Source: Actinomycetota bacterium
Lineage (GTDB): Bacteria; Actinomycetota; Thermoleophilia; Solirubrobacterales; Solirubrobacteraceae
Reading direction: 5' to 3'
DNA: 64,000 nt
NCBI GenBank assembly: GCA_005888335.1
Contig: VAWY01000127.1
Span: 1 to 64,000 of the forward strand
Each line of letters starts with the position of its first letter. Position 1 is the stretch's first letter. The translations under genes were made by a program, and so were the position numbers. A model generated the notes under the pieces. It was given only the letters and a program-made list of their open reading frames with translations, made no database searches and was not told the origin of the DNA. Positions 7,055-15,736 of the stretch are shown one piece after another.

Positions 7055-9178
7055 ATGATCGCCACTATCGCCCGGTGGGTGCTGGCCCACAAGCGCCTGG
7101 TCGTCGTCTTCTGGATCGTGCTGACCGTCGTCGGAGGCGCCGCGTCCGGCGCCGCGACCAACGCGATGAAGCAGAAGTTCTCCGTGCCCGGCAAGGAGGG
7201 CTGGCTTGCCAACCAGGAGATCGCTCGGCTCTACCACGGCACCGGCGGCAACGCGTCGCCGCTCGTGCCGGTCGTCACGCTTCCGGCCAGGACGAGCGCC
7301 GCGCAGGCGCGCGCGCAGCTGACAGGGCTCGAGCGCCGGGTCGCGCGGGCGCTTCCGGGCGCGCGGGTGGCCGGCTACGGCTCGACCGGCGACCGCGCCT
7401 TCGTGTCGCGCGACGGGCGCACCGCGTTCGCGATCGCCTACCCGCGGCCCGACGCCGACCAGCCGTTCGGGGACAACCCGAAGGCCGAGAAGCGGCTGCG
7501 CGCAGCACTACGCGGCGCGACCGTCGCGGGCGCTCCGGTCCACCTGACCGGCTACGACGCGCTGCAGGATTCAACCGGCCAGACCGACGGCCCCGGGGTC
7601 CTGCTCGAGGCGCTGTTCGGCGGGCTCGGGGCGCTCGTCGTGCTCGCCTTCGTCTTCGGCTCGTTCCTCGCCGTCATCCCGCTGGTCATGGCGATCCCGG
7701 CGATCCTCACGACGTTCCTGCTCGTCTACGGCCTGACCGCGTTCACCGACGTCTCGCCGATCGTGCAGTTCCTCGTCGCGCTCATCGGCCTGGGCGTCGC
7801 GATCGACTACGCGCTGCTCGTCGTCGTCCGCTGGCGCGAGGAGCGCACGCATGGGCTCGACAACGAGGCGGCGGTCGTGCGCGCGATGGAGACCGCGGGG
7901 CGCGCCGTGGTGTTCAGCGGGACGACGGTCGCCGTCGGCCTTCTGGCGCTCGTCGCCCTCCCGCTGCCCTTCCTGCGCTCGGTCGGCTACGGCGGGATGC
8001 TCATCCCGCTGGTCAGCGTCGTCGTCGCGATCACGCTGCTCCCGGCCGTGCTCGGCTCGCTCGGCCCGCGGCTCGACCGCCACCGGCTGCGCACCGACGA
8101 CAAGGCGTCGGCGTCGTGGACGCGCTGGGCGCAGCTCGTCGTGCGCCGGCGCTGGGTCGCCGCGCTCGGCGCCGGCGCGGTCCTCGTCGCGCTGCTCGTC
8201 GCCGCCAGCCACCTGCAGCTCGGCCTGTCAAACCCCGACACGATCGCCAAGCGCGGCGACGCCAAGCAGGGCCTCGCGGCGCTCGAGCGGTCGGGCATCG
8301 GGCCGGGCGCCATCCTCCCCCACGAGGTGCTCGTCCGCGGTGGCGACGGCGTGGCGTTGGCGCACCGGCTCGCGCGGATCGACGGCATCCACGGCGCGGC
8401 GGCGCCGCGCGGCGCCGACTGGCACGCGGCGGGCACGTCCGACGTCGTCGCCTTCCCGACGCCGGGGCCCGAGTCCGCCGCCGCGCGCGACCTGACCGAC
8501 AGCGTCCGCGACGTGGCGCACGCCGCCGGGCCTGACGTGCGCGTGGGCGGCGTCGGGGCGCAGAACGCCGACTTCATCGACGCCGTCTACGGCAACTTCC
8601 CGCTGATGATCGGGCTGATCGCGGTGATCACCTTCCTGCTGCTGGCACGGGCATTCCGGTCGCTCGTGCTGCCGCTCAAGGCGGTCGTGCTCAACGTGGT
8701 CAGCGTGGCCGCCGCCTGGGGCGCGCTGCAGCTCGTCTGGCAGTCGGGCCACGGCTCCGACGAGATCTGGGGCATCGCCGCGACGGGCTCGATCACCGCG
8801 TGGATCCCCTTGATGGTCTTCGCGTTCCTGTTCGGCCTGTCGATGGACTACGAGGTGTTCATCCTCGCCCGCATGCGCGAGGAGTACGACCGGACGGGCT
8901 CCACGCGCGAGGCGGTCGTGCACGGCATCGGGCGCACCGGGCGGCTGGTGACGAGCGCGGCGCTGATCCTCTTCCTCGCCTTCATCTCGCTGGCCTCGGG
9001 ACCGCAGACCGACGTCAAGGTGATGGCGACGGGCCTGGCCGCCGGCATCCTGCTCGACGCGACGGTGATCCGGGCGCTGCTCGTGCCGGCCGTGGTGTCG
9101 CTGCTCGGGCGCTGGAACTGGTGGCTGCCGGCCTGGCCGGCGCGGCTGCTCAGGGTCGCGCCGAGCGAAGCGGGGTGA
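7055..9178 (+). CDS. MMPL/RND-family membrane transporter
   Basis: A 707-residue protein with two related halves. Each has an N-terminal membrane helix, a large extracytoplasmic domain and a block of five helices. The MMPL hallmark acidic motifs are in helices 4 and 10 of the two halves: GLGVAIDYALLVVVRWREER and GLSMDYEVFILARMREEYDR. Actinobacterial MMPL proteins export lipids, glycolipid precursors or drugs using the proton gradient. The start is the ATG at 7055 (MIATIARWVLAHKRLVVVFW). Divergent marR probably makes it inducible. The substrate cannot be read from sequence. Confidence 0.92.
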   Translation: MIATIARWVLAHKRLVVVFWIVLTVVGGAASGAATNAMKQKFSVPGKEGWLANQEIARLYHGTGGNASPLVPVVTLPARTSAAQARAQLTGLERRVARALPGARVAGYGSTGDRAFVSRDGRTAFAIAYPRPDADQPFGDNPKAEKRLRAALRGATVAGAPVHLTGYDALQDSTGQTDGPGVLLEALFGGLGALVVLAFVFGSFLAVIPLVMAIPAILTTFLLVYGLTAFTDVSPIVQFLVALIGLGVAIDYALLVVVRWREERTHGLDNEAAVVRAMETAGRAVVFSGTTVAVGLLALVALPLPFLRSVGYGGMLIPLVSVVVAITLLPAVLGSLGPRLDRHRLRTDDKASASWTRWAQLVVRRRWVAALGAGAVLVALLVAASHLQLGLSNPDTIAKRGDAKQGLAALERSGIGPGAILPHEVLVRGGDGVALAHRLARIDGIHGAAAPRGADWHAAGTSDVVAFPTPGPESAAARDLTDSVRDVAHAAGPDVRVGGVGAQNADFIDAVYGNFPLMIGLIAVITFLLLARAFRSLVLPLKAVVLNVVSVAAAWGALQLVWQSGHGSDEIWGIAATGSITAWIPLMVFAFLFGLSMDYEVFILARMREEYDRTGSTREAVVHGIGRTGRLVTSAALILFLAFISLASGPQTDVKVMATGLAAGILLDATVIRALLVPAVVSLLGRWNWWLPAWPARLLRVAPSEAG

Positions 9179-9192
9179 CGCCAGCGCGGCCG

Positions 9193-9966
9193 CTACCCGG
9201 CAACACCGGTCGCGCGGCGCGCACCCTTCGCCAGCCGCTCCCCCAGCACCCGGTACACGTCGGGATGCGCGCTCATCCCGACGTGGCTGGAGCGGACCTC
9301 GACGTGCTCGGCGGCGGGGTCCAGGCAGGCGCGCCAGTCGACGACGCCGTCGGTGCGTGAGTACACCGCGGTGTAGGCGACGCCGGACGGGAAGGGCTGC
9401 GTCATCTCGGCCCACAGCCGCTCGGAGCACTCGCCGCGCAAGCACTCCTCGCGGAACAGCCCGGGCACGCCCGCGTGCCCGAGCGCCGCGACGAGCTCGA
9501 TGTGACCCCTGACGAGCGGGCTGACGGCGAGCGGGGCGAGGTTGGGGCTGCCGAGCGCGACGATGCGGGAGATCAGGTCCGGCCGGCGGATGGCGAGCAT
9601 CTTGGCCATCGTTCCGCCGCGACTCTGGCCGACGATCGCCGCCTTCTGGCCCGTGCGCTCGGTCAGCGCCTCGAGCCGGCCCTCGACGCGCATGAGCGCC
9701 TCGTGCACGCAGTCGGCGTTGACGCGGATCTGCGAGCGGCTCGTCCAGTACCCGCGGGCGCGCAGCCACCGCGTGAGGAGGCCGAGCGACCCGTCGCCGG
9801 CGAGGAAGCCCGGGATGAGCAGAACCGGCCGGCCGTCGCCGTCGGGCACGCCGTCGCCGCGCCAGACGGGATCGCGCAGCAGCGAACCTGCCTCCCACCA
9901 CGCCCGGCCCTCGCCCGCCATCAGGATCGGGCTGCGCGGGCCACGGAAGCCGTTCGGGCGCTCCAC
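9193..9966 (-). CDS. Alpha/beta-hydrolase (lipase-like), paralogue of the gene at 47175
   Basis: Encodes 257 residues from a GTG at 9966; an internal ATG at 9921 (MAGEGRAWW) is an alternative. The lipase core is visible: oxyanion-region motif VLLIPGFLAGD, nucleophile elbow GQSRGG, a late acidic residue in YSRTDGVVDW and a C-terminal histidine in SSHVGMS. Four cysteines cluster in the lid region (CLRGECSE and nearby). The protein shares PGFLAGD, the nucleophile elbow, YSRTDGVV/YSKGDGVV and SHVG with the protein at 47175-47993, which follows a PHA synthase. This copy is divergent from WS/DGAT, suggesting lipid ester turnover. The substrate is inferred. Confidence 0.82.
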   Translation of the reverse strand: MERPNGFRGPRSPILMAGEGRAWWEAGSLLRDPVWRGDGVPDGDGRPVLLIPGFLAGDGSLGLLTRWLRARGYWTSRSQIRVNADCVHEALMRVEGRLEALTERTGQKAAIVGQSRGGTMAKMLAIRRPDLISRIVALGSPNLAPLAVSPLVRGHIELVAALGHAGVPGLFREECLRGECSERLWAEMTQPFPSGVAYTAVYSRTDGVVDWRACLDPAAEHVEVRSSHVGMSAHPDVYRVLGERLAKGARRATGVAG

Positions 9967-10052
9967 CTTGAGGGATGACGTTACCGCAGCAACCGGCTGG
10001 GTACGCGAGACTGGGCGAGCAGTCGCCGCCAGCGCCGGCCCGGAGGACAGCC

Positions 10053-11516
10053 ATGCACCGGATGAGCCCGCAGGACGCGTCGTTCCTCCACATCGAGGAC
10101 GACGTCACCCACATGCACATCGGCTCGGTGGCGATCTTCGAAGGTCCCCCGCCCAGCCACGACGAGATCCTCTCCGCGATCGGCGCGAAGCTCGCGCTGG
10201 TCCCGCGCTACCGGCAGAAGGTCCGCTTCGTCCCGCTGTCGCTCGGCCGGCCTGTCTGGGTCGACGACGCCCACTTCGTCCTGGACTACCACGTGCGCCA
10301 CACCGCGCTGCCCGCGCCGGGCGGCGACGACGAGCTGCGCAACCTGGTCGGCCGCGTCATGTCCCAGCAGCTCGACCGCACCAAGCCGCTGTGGGAGATC
10401 TGGGTCGCCGAGGGGCTCGAGGACGGCCGCTGGGTCCTGATCTCCAAGACGCACCACTGCATGGTCGACGGCGTTTCGAGCACCGACCTCATGACCGTGC
10501 TGTTCGACGAGTCGCGCGAGCCCGGCCCGCCGCCACGCGACTCGTGGCGCCCCGAGCGCGAGCCCAACCCCGCCGAGCTGGTCACCCACGCGCTCGCCGA
10601 GCGGGCGGCCAGCCCGTACGAGGGCGTGCGTACCGTCGCCGCGGCGCTGCGCGGGCCCCGGCGGGTGGCGCGCACCGCCGCCGACGCCGCGCGCGGCCTG
10701 GCGGCGACGCGCTCGCTGCTAAGGCCGACGCCGCCCACGTCGCTCAACGGCCCGATTGGCCCGCACCGCCGCTGGAACTGGGCGCGGGGCCGGCTCGCCG
10801 ACGTCAAGACGATCCGCCAGGCGCTCGGCGGCACCGTCAACGACGTCGTGCTGACCGTCATCACGGGCGGCTTCCGCGACCTGCTGCAGGGCCGCGGCGA
10901 GCCCGTCGACGATCGCTTCGTCCGCACGCTTGTGCCGGTGTCGGTGCGCCCGCAGCACGAGCGCGGCACGTACAACAACAAGGTCTCCGCGATGTTCGCC
11001 GAGTTGCCCGTCGGCATCAGCGACCCGGCCCAGCGCCTCGCCGCGGTGCGGCGGCAGATGGAGGGCCTCAAGGAGTCGCGTCAGGCGATCGGCGGCGAGG
11101 TGCTGACGTCGATGACCGGCTTCGCGCCCGCCATGCTGCTCGACCTCGCCGGGCGGGTCGCGACGCGCATGCCGCAGCGCAACGTCAACACGGTCACGAC
11201 GAACGTGCCGGGGCCGCAGCACCCGCTCTTCTTCTCCGGGGGGCGCATGCTCGAGTGCTTCCCGTTCGTCCCGCTGGGCGGCCACGTGCGCGTGGGCATC
11301 GCGATCTTCTCCTACGACGGAGCGCTCAACTACGGCGTGACCGGCGACTACGACAACTCGCCGGACATCGGCGTGCTGTGCGCCGGCATCGAGCGTGGAC
11401 TGGCCGAGCTGCTCGCGCTCGCGGAGGGCGCGAAGGGGCCCAACGGCGGACGGCGCGCCGCGGCGCCGAAGCGCGCGGCCAAGCCGCGCGCCGCGCGGAC
11501 CAAGCCGGCCTCCTAA
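10053..11516 (+). CDS. Wax ester synthase/diacylglycerol acyltransferase (WS/DGAT)
   Basis: Encodes 487 residues. It starts MHRMSPQDASFLHIED as in the family and carries the catalytic HHxxxDG motif (KTHHCMVDGVS, about residue 134). C-terminal family motifs NVPGP and the GGRMLECFPFVPLGGHVRVG block are also present. It esterifies acyl-CoA with fatty alcohols or diacylglycerol to make storage wax or triacylglycerol at the membrane. The ATG at 10053 was chosen over an upstream in-frame start because GGAGGA sits at 10042-10047. An unusual basic Ala/Lys/Arg tail (about the last 28 residues) ends the protein. Its stop overlaps the convergent acyltransferase by four bases. Confidence 0.95.
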   Translation: MHRMSPQDASFLHIEDDVTHMHIGSVAIFEGPPPSHDEILSAIGAKLALVPRYRQKVRFVPLSLGRPVWVDDAHFVLDYHVRHTALPAPGGDDELRNLVGRVMSQQLDRTKPLWEIWVAEGLEDGRWVLISKTHHCMVDGVSSTDLMTVLFDESREPGPPPRDSWRPEREPNPAELVTHALAERAASPYEGVRTVAAALRGPRRVARTAADAARGLAATRSLLRPTPPTSLNGPIGPHRRWNWARGRLADVKTIRQALGGTVNDVVLTVITGGFRDLLQGRGEPVDDRFVRTLVPVSVRPQHERGTYNNKVSAMFAELPVGISDPAQRLAAVRRQMEGLKESRQAIGGEVLTSMTGFAPAMLLDLAGRVATRMPQRNVNTVTTNVPGPQHPLFFSGGRMLECFPFVPLGGHVRVGIAIFSYDGALNYGVTGDYDNSPDIGVLCAGIERGLAELLALAEGAKGPNGGRRAAAPKRAAKPRAARTKPAS

Positions 11517-12430
11517 CCGAACAGCGGCAGGCGACGCCGGCGCGCCAGCGCGTCCATGCCGCGCTGGATCGACCCCTCGACCTCGCGGTACTTGGCCTCG
11601 AGGTAGGCGTCGTCCTTGGCCTTCGCGGGGTCGTGGCTGACCTCGATCGGCTCCTGGAAGGCCGTGCGGATCTTCGTCGGCAGCGGGATCTCCGGGAGGA
11701 TCGCCGGCGAGAGCCCCCAGGGCGCCTGCAGCGCGAAGGGGAACATCTTCAGCCGCGCGACCTTGTCGAGGCGCAGGGCGCGCGCGATGCGCCGGCCGGT
11801 CGCGAGCACCGGCATGCTGTCGGGGCCTCCGACGGTGGCGATCGGCACGATCGGCACGCCGGCGTTGATGGCGAGCCGGATGAAGCCCTTGCGCCCGGCG
11901 AGGATCGCCTGGTCGCGCTTGACCCAGGGGCGCAGCGAGTCGACCTCGCCGCCGGGCCAGACCGCCACGTCGTGACCGGCGGCCAGCGCCGCCGACATGC
12001 TGTCCTGCGCGGCGGGCAGCACGCCCATCTTGCGGAAGTAGGCGCCGATGCCCGGCGCGGCCATCAGCGCGTCGTGGGCGGTGCCGTGCAGGATGCGCTC
12101 CCTGCCGAAGTGGCGCCACCAGTGGATGCCGACCGTCCAGGCGTCCCAGACGAACGGCGCGCCGGAGTGGATGCCCACCAGGAGCGTCGGTGGCTCGGGG
12201 AGCTGCTCCCAGCCCTCGACGTCCATCCGGAACCAGTAGTCGATGAGCGGGTTCCAGAAGTACTTCTGCAGCTCCATGAACCGCAGGTCCTGCGCGTCGA
12301 GCGACCACTGGCCCGCCCGGTCGGCGACCCAGCCGGCCGCGCCGGACGCCTGCTCGCGGCGCTCGTCGGCCTTCTTCTTCGCGCGCTCGGCGTGGACCGC
12401 GCGCTGCCGTGTCTGCTCTGTCGTCGCCAT
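11513..12430 (-). CDS. Lysophospholipid/MGAT-like acyltransferase
   Basis: Encodes 305 residues from an ATG at 12430. After a charged coiled N-terminus, the acyltransferase core shows LLVGIHSGAPFVWDAWTVG (catalytic His with a downstream Asp), AVWPGGEVDSLRPW, and GFIRLAINAGVPIVPIATVG. This is the MGAT-like branch of the PlsC superfamily, whose members acylate glycerol or glycolipid acceptors with acyl-CoA. It converges tail to tail with WS/DGAT, so both may serve neutral-lipid synthesis. Longer upstream frames overlap the divergent esterase and are not coding. Confidence 0.9.
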   Translation of the reverse strand: MATTEQTRQRAVHAERAKKKADERREQASGAAGWVADRAGQWSLDAQDLRFMELQKYFWNPLIDYWFRMDVEGWEQLPEPPTLLVGIHSGAPFVWDAWTVGIHWWRHFGRERILHGTAHDALMAAPGIGAYFRKMGVLPAAQDSMSAALAAGHDVAVWPGGEVDSLRPWVKRDQAILAGRKGFIRLAINAGVPIVPIATVGGPDSMPVLATGRRIARALRLDKVARLKMFPFALQAPWGLSPAILPEIPLPTKIRTAFQEPIEVSHDPAKAKDDAYLEAKYREVEGSIQRGMDALARRRRLPLFG

Positions 12431-12483
12431 ACCGTTTGAGCTACCCACCGCCTGCGAGCCGGACACGGGTACGTTTCGCGCCG

Positions 12484-13203
12484 ATGCGGGAGACCGCCGC
12501 GCCGGGCACGGTCGAGGAGCTGCGCGTCCGCGTCCTCGGCTTCGACCTGACCGTCGGCGTGTGGTCGCCGGGCGACGGTCGGCTGCCGCTGCTGCTCGCG
12601 CACGACGGTCCGGAGTACGACGAGCGCGCCGGGCTGACCGCGTACGCGGCCGCCGCGATCGAGCGCGGAGCGGTCGCGCCGTTCCGCGTCGCCCTGCTGC
12701 CGCCGTGCGATCGCGACCAGTGGTACTCGGCCTCGGCTGCCTACACCCGGGCGCTGCACCAGCGCGTGCTGCCGGCGCTGCGCGGCGCGGTCGCGGTCGC
12801 GGGGCCGCCCGTCGGGCTGGGCGCGAGCCTGGGCGCCCTGGCGCTGCTGCACGCGCAGCGGCGCTTCCCGCGCACCTTCGCCGGCCTGTTTTTGCAGTCG
12901 GGCAGCTTCTTCGTCCCGCGCTTCGACCGCCACGAGTCGGGGTTCGTCCGCTACGGGCGCATCGTGCGCTTCGTGCGCGCCGTGCTGCGTGAGGCGTCGC
13001 ACCCGGACCCCGTGCCGGTGGTGCTGACGTGCGGCGCCGCCGAGGAGAACGTCCACAACAATCGCGTGATGGCGCGGGCGCTGGCCGGTCAGGGCTACGA
13101 CGCGGCGCTGCACGAGGTCGGCGGCGGCCACGACTTCGGCGCGTGGGGCGATGCGCTGGACCCATGGCTGACCGGCCTGCTGGCCCGGCTGTGGGCGCCG
13201 TGA
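12484..13203 (+). CDS. Fes-type alpha/beta-hydrolase (esterase), first gene of ATP-grasp cassette
   Basis: Encodes 239 residues from the ATG at 12484. It has an esterase-D/enterochelin-esterase fold: LLLAHDGPEYDE as the first strand and oxyanion loop, nucleophile S115 in GLGASLGAL, CGAAEENVHNN near 183-193 and catalytic H216 in GGGHDFGAW. It has no signal peptide, so it acts in the cytoplasm. The next esterase starts inside its stop codon (GTGA) and the ATP-grasp gene follows, so the three proteins are made together. TACGTT lies eight bases before the ATG with no ribosome site, so the mRNA may be leaderless. The substrate is unknown. Confidence 0.85.
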   Translation: MRETAAPGTVEELRVRVLGFDLTVGVWSPGDGRLPLLLAHDGPEYDERAGLTAYAAAAIERGAVAPFRVALLPPCDRDQWYSASAAYTRALHQRVLPALRGAVAVAGPPVGLGASLGALALLHAQRRFPRTFAGLFLQSGSFFVPRFDRHESGFVRYGRIVRFVRAVLREASHPDPVPVVLTCGAAEENVHNNRVMARALAGQGYDAALHEVGGGHDFGAWGDALDPWLTGLLARLWAP

Positions 13204-13943
13204 GCGGCCACACCGTCGAACTGTTCTCGCCGGCGATCGGCGCGGCGGGCACCGTTGTCGTCCACGGGCACTGGGGGCGGCCGGCGCTCGCCTTCCCGGC
13301 CGAGGGCGGCGACGCGTGGGAGTTCGAGCGCCAGGGGATGGTCGGAGCGGTCGGCGGACTGATCGAGGGCGGGCGGGTGAAGCTCTACTGCGTCGACTCT
13401 TTCGACAGCGCCTCGTGGTCGAACCGCGCGCTGCCGCTCGAGCAGCGCGCCCGCGAGCACGCTCGCTACGAGTCGTGGATCCTCGACCAGGTCGTGCCGT
13501 TCGTCCGCGACGACAGCGGCGGCGCGAGCGAGATCATCACCACGGGCGTGAGCCTCGGCGCCTTCCACGCCGCGAACTTCGCGCTCAAGCGCGCCGACGT
13601 CTTCCCGCTCGCGATCTGCCTGTCGGGCAACTACGACCCCGCCGGCTGGGACGGCTGGGGCGAGCGCGGCGAGGCCGCCTACTTCAACAACCCGCTCGAC
13701 TACGTCTCGCACCTCGGGGGCGACCATCTGACGTGGCTGCGCGAGCGCCTGAGCGTGCTGCTCGTCTGCGGCCAGGGCCAGTGGGAGGACACCACGGGCG
13801 CGCTGGACTCCACGCGGCGCCTGGCCGCACTGTTGGCGTCCAAGGGGATCCGTTGCGAGCTGGACCTGTGGGGGTACGACACACCGCACGACTGGCCGTC
13901 GTGGCGCGCGCAGCTCGCGCACCACCTTCCGCGCTTCTGCTGA
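13200..13943 (+). CDS. Second esterase-family alpha/beta-hydrolase of the cassette
   Basis: Encodes 247 residues from a GTG at 13200 overlapping the previous stop. The esterase-family core is present: GRPALAFPAEGGDAW, LYCVDSFDSASWSN, nucleophile S118 in TTGVSLGAFHAANFAL, and a late His in WGYDTPHDWPSW. Similar proteins are annotated as esterase-like or Fes family. Its length and core differ from the upstream esterase, so the pair are distinct rather than a recent duplication. The stop overlaps the ATG of the ATP-grasp gene (TGATG). Two esterases flanking one ligase suggest a thioester or ester cycle, which is inference. Confidence 0.83.
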   Translation: MSGHTVELFSPAIGAAGTVVVHGHWGRPALAFPAEGGDAWEFERQGMVGAVGGLIEGGRVKLYCVDSFDSASWSNRALPLEQRAREHARYESWILDQVVPFVRDDSGGASEIITTGVSLGAFHAANFALKRADVFPLAICLSGNYDPAGWDGWGERGEAAYFNNPLDYVSHLGGDHLTWLRERLSVLLVCGQGQWEDTTGALDSTRRLAALLASKGIRCELDLWGYDTPHDWPSWRAQLAHHLPRFC

Positions 13944-15196
13944 TGGCGGAGACCACCCACCTCATCGGCCTGCTCCTCGGCACCGAGGAGGACTGGCCCC
14001 GCGCGTTCGAGACGCTCGTCGAGCGCGTCGGGCCGATCACCGACGCGGGCGGCCGGCGCCACCGGATCGCGACCGAGCGGATCACCATCGAGCCGTTCGA
14101 CCTGCGCTACAAGCCGCGCTACGAGCTCGTGATCGACCGGCTCGCCTACTGGTACTACCTCCCGCGCGAGTGGCTGAAGAAGATCGCGCTGATGGACGAC
14201 GTCTACCTGCTCAACAGCCCGTTCACGTTCCAGTCCATGGAGAAGCACGCCGCGTACTGCGCGATGATCCGGCTCGGGCTGAAGGTGCCGGCAACCGTGC
14301 TCGTCCCGCACAAGGACCCGCCCGACAACGCGCGCTTCCAGTTCACCGCCGCGCGCTACAACCTGCCCTTCGACCTCTCCGCGATCGCCGAGGAGATCGG
14401 CTACCCGCTGTTCATGAAGCCCTATGACGGCGGCCAGTGGATCGGCGTCAGCCGCATCCGCAACCGCGACGAGCTCAGCCGCGCCTACGACGCATCGGGG
14501 CGGCGGCTCATGCACCTGCAGGCGTCGGTGGAGGGCTACGACGTCTTCGCGCGGTCGCTCTCGATCGGCCCCGAGACGATGGTCATGAACTTCCGGCCCG
14601 AGCTGCCCATGCACGACCGCTACGCCGTCGCGCACGACTTCCTGTCGCCGGAGGCGGGCGAGGAGGTCCTCACCATCAGCCGGCTGATCAACGCGTTCTT
14701 CCGCTGGGAGTTCAACTCGTGCGAGTGCCTGGTGCGCGACGGCGAGGTCCACCCGATCGACTACGCGAACGCGTCGCCGGACGTGGCGCTCACGAGCCTG
14801 CACTACTACTTCCCGTGGGCCATGAAGACGCTGGTCAAGTGGTGCGTGTTCTGCGTCGTCACCGGCCGGCGCCCGCGCCTCGACCTCGACACGCGCCGCT
14901 ACTTCGAGGTCGGCGACCGCGACGACCTCGGCTATCAGGAGAAGCTCGCCGCCTACCGGCGGCTGGCCGACGACCACTTCGAGGCCGACCGCTACCACGA
15001 CTTCTGCGCCAGCCGGCTCGCGCACGTCGACGAGCTCGTCCTCGACTGGGTCGCCTCGGCCGACTTCGACCGGCTGCTCGTCGAGACGGTCCGCTCGACC
15101 TACCCGGCCCACGAGCACGAGCGCTTCGCCGCCCACCTGCGCGGGCTCGTGGGTCAGTGGGTGCGCGAGCAGGGCCGAGAGCCGGCGCCCGTCTGA
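13943..15196 (+). CDS. ATP-grasp ligase of unassigned specificity
   Basis: A 417-residue protein with the ATP-grasp layout. A pre-ATP-grasp domain covers about residues 1-100 and the lid region follows. ATP-binding K159 lies in YPLFMKPYDGGQWIGVS, and metal-binding acids E261 (CECLV) and D273/N276 (HPIDYANASPDV) come later. A helical C-terminal extension of about 120 residues is rich in acidic and aromatic residues. Enzymes of this fold join a carboxylate, via acyl-phosphate, to an amine or thiol. It resembles RimK-like sugar/peptide ligases in outline, but I cannot assign a named family. It is coupled by a one-base overlap to two esterase genes; a GNAT gene converges from the other strand. 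Confidence 0.85.
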   Translation: MAETTHLIGLLLGTEEDWPRAFETLVERVGPITDAGGRRHRIATERITIEPFDLRYKPRYELVIDRLAYWYYLPREWLKKIALMDDVYLLNSPFTFQSMEKHAAYCAMIRLGLKVPATVLVPHKDPPDNARFQFTAARYNLPFDLSAIAEEIGYPLFMKPYDGGQWIGVSRIRNRDELSRAYDASGRRLMHLQASVEGYDVFARSLSIGPETMVMNFRPELPMHDRYAVAHDFLSPEAGEEVLTISRLINAFFRWEFNSCECLVRDGEVHPIDYANASPDVALTSLHYYFPWAMKTLVKWCVFCVVTGRRPRLDLDTRRYFEVGDRDDLGYQEKLAAYRRLADDHFEADRYHDFCASRLAHVDELVLDWVASADFDRLLVETVRSTYPAHEHERFAAHLRGLVGQWVREQGREPAPV

Positions 15197-15203
15197 CGCA
15201 GCC

Positions 15204-15731
15204 TCAGCCCAGCTCTTCCTCGATCCCCGCGGTGCTCATCGCCTCCCACTGGTCGGCCACGGGATGGGCGAGCAGGATGAGGTCGCGCAGCTCGCCGTCG
15301 CGGTCGCGGACGTGGTCGCGCAGGAGGCCCTCGGCCTGGAAGCCGAGCGCCTGGAACATCGCCACGGCGCCGTCCTGCTCGGCGACCACCTCGACGACCA
15401 GCTTGCGCAACCCCGCCTGGACCGCCTGGATCAGCGCCCAGCGCGCGAGGTCGCGGCCGATCCCCGCGCGCCGGTGGTCGGGCGCGACGACGAGGCGCAC
15501 CTCGCCGACGTGGTCCGACCAGCCGACAAGCGGGACGACCGCGACGTAGCCGGTCACCGTGCCGTCCTCGCAGGCGATCGCGCGGGCGCCGGGGCGGTCG
15601 CGCAGCCAGCCCTCGACGGTGGCGCGGTCGAGCACCTCCTCCTTGAAGAACGTGCGCTCGTGCTCGGGGACGCCGGCGAAGAACTCGAGCAGCGTGTCGG
15701 CGTCGTCGGGGCGCAGCGGGCGGACCTCCAT
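15204..15731 (-). CDS. GNAT-family N-acetyltransferase
   Basis: Encodes 175 residues from an ATG at 15731. The acetyl-CoA-binding motif A is clear (VRLVVAPDHRRAGIGRDLAR), followed by motif B (LVVEVVAEQDGAVAMFQALG, FQAEGLLRDHV). It acetylates an amine on a small molecule or protein. It lies five bases after the class III PHA synthase on the same strand and converges with the ATP-grasp gene, so it could belong to either group. No substrate cue is visible. Confidence 0.9.
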   Translation of the reverse strand: MEVRPLRPDDADTLLEFFAGVPEHERTFFKEEVLDRATVEGWLRDRPGARAIACEDGTVTGYVAVVPLVGWSDHVGEVRLVVAPDHRRAGIGRDLARWALIQAVQAGLRKLVVEVVAEQDGAVAMFQALGFQAEGLLRDHVRDRDGELRDLILLAHPVADQWEAMSTAGIEEELG

Positions 15732-15736
15732 CGCGC

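Noticed and set aside
9542..12439. Plus-strand open frame of 965 codons
   Set aside because: It covers the hydrolase, WS/DGAT and acyltransferase genes in a wrong frame and lacks any recognisable domain.
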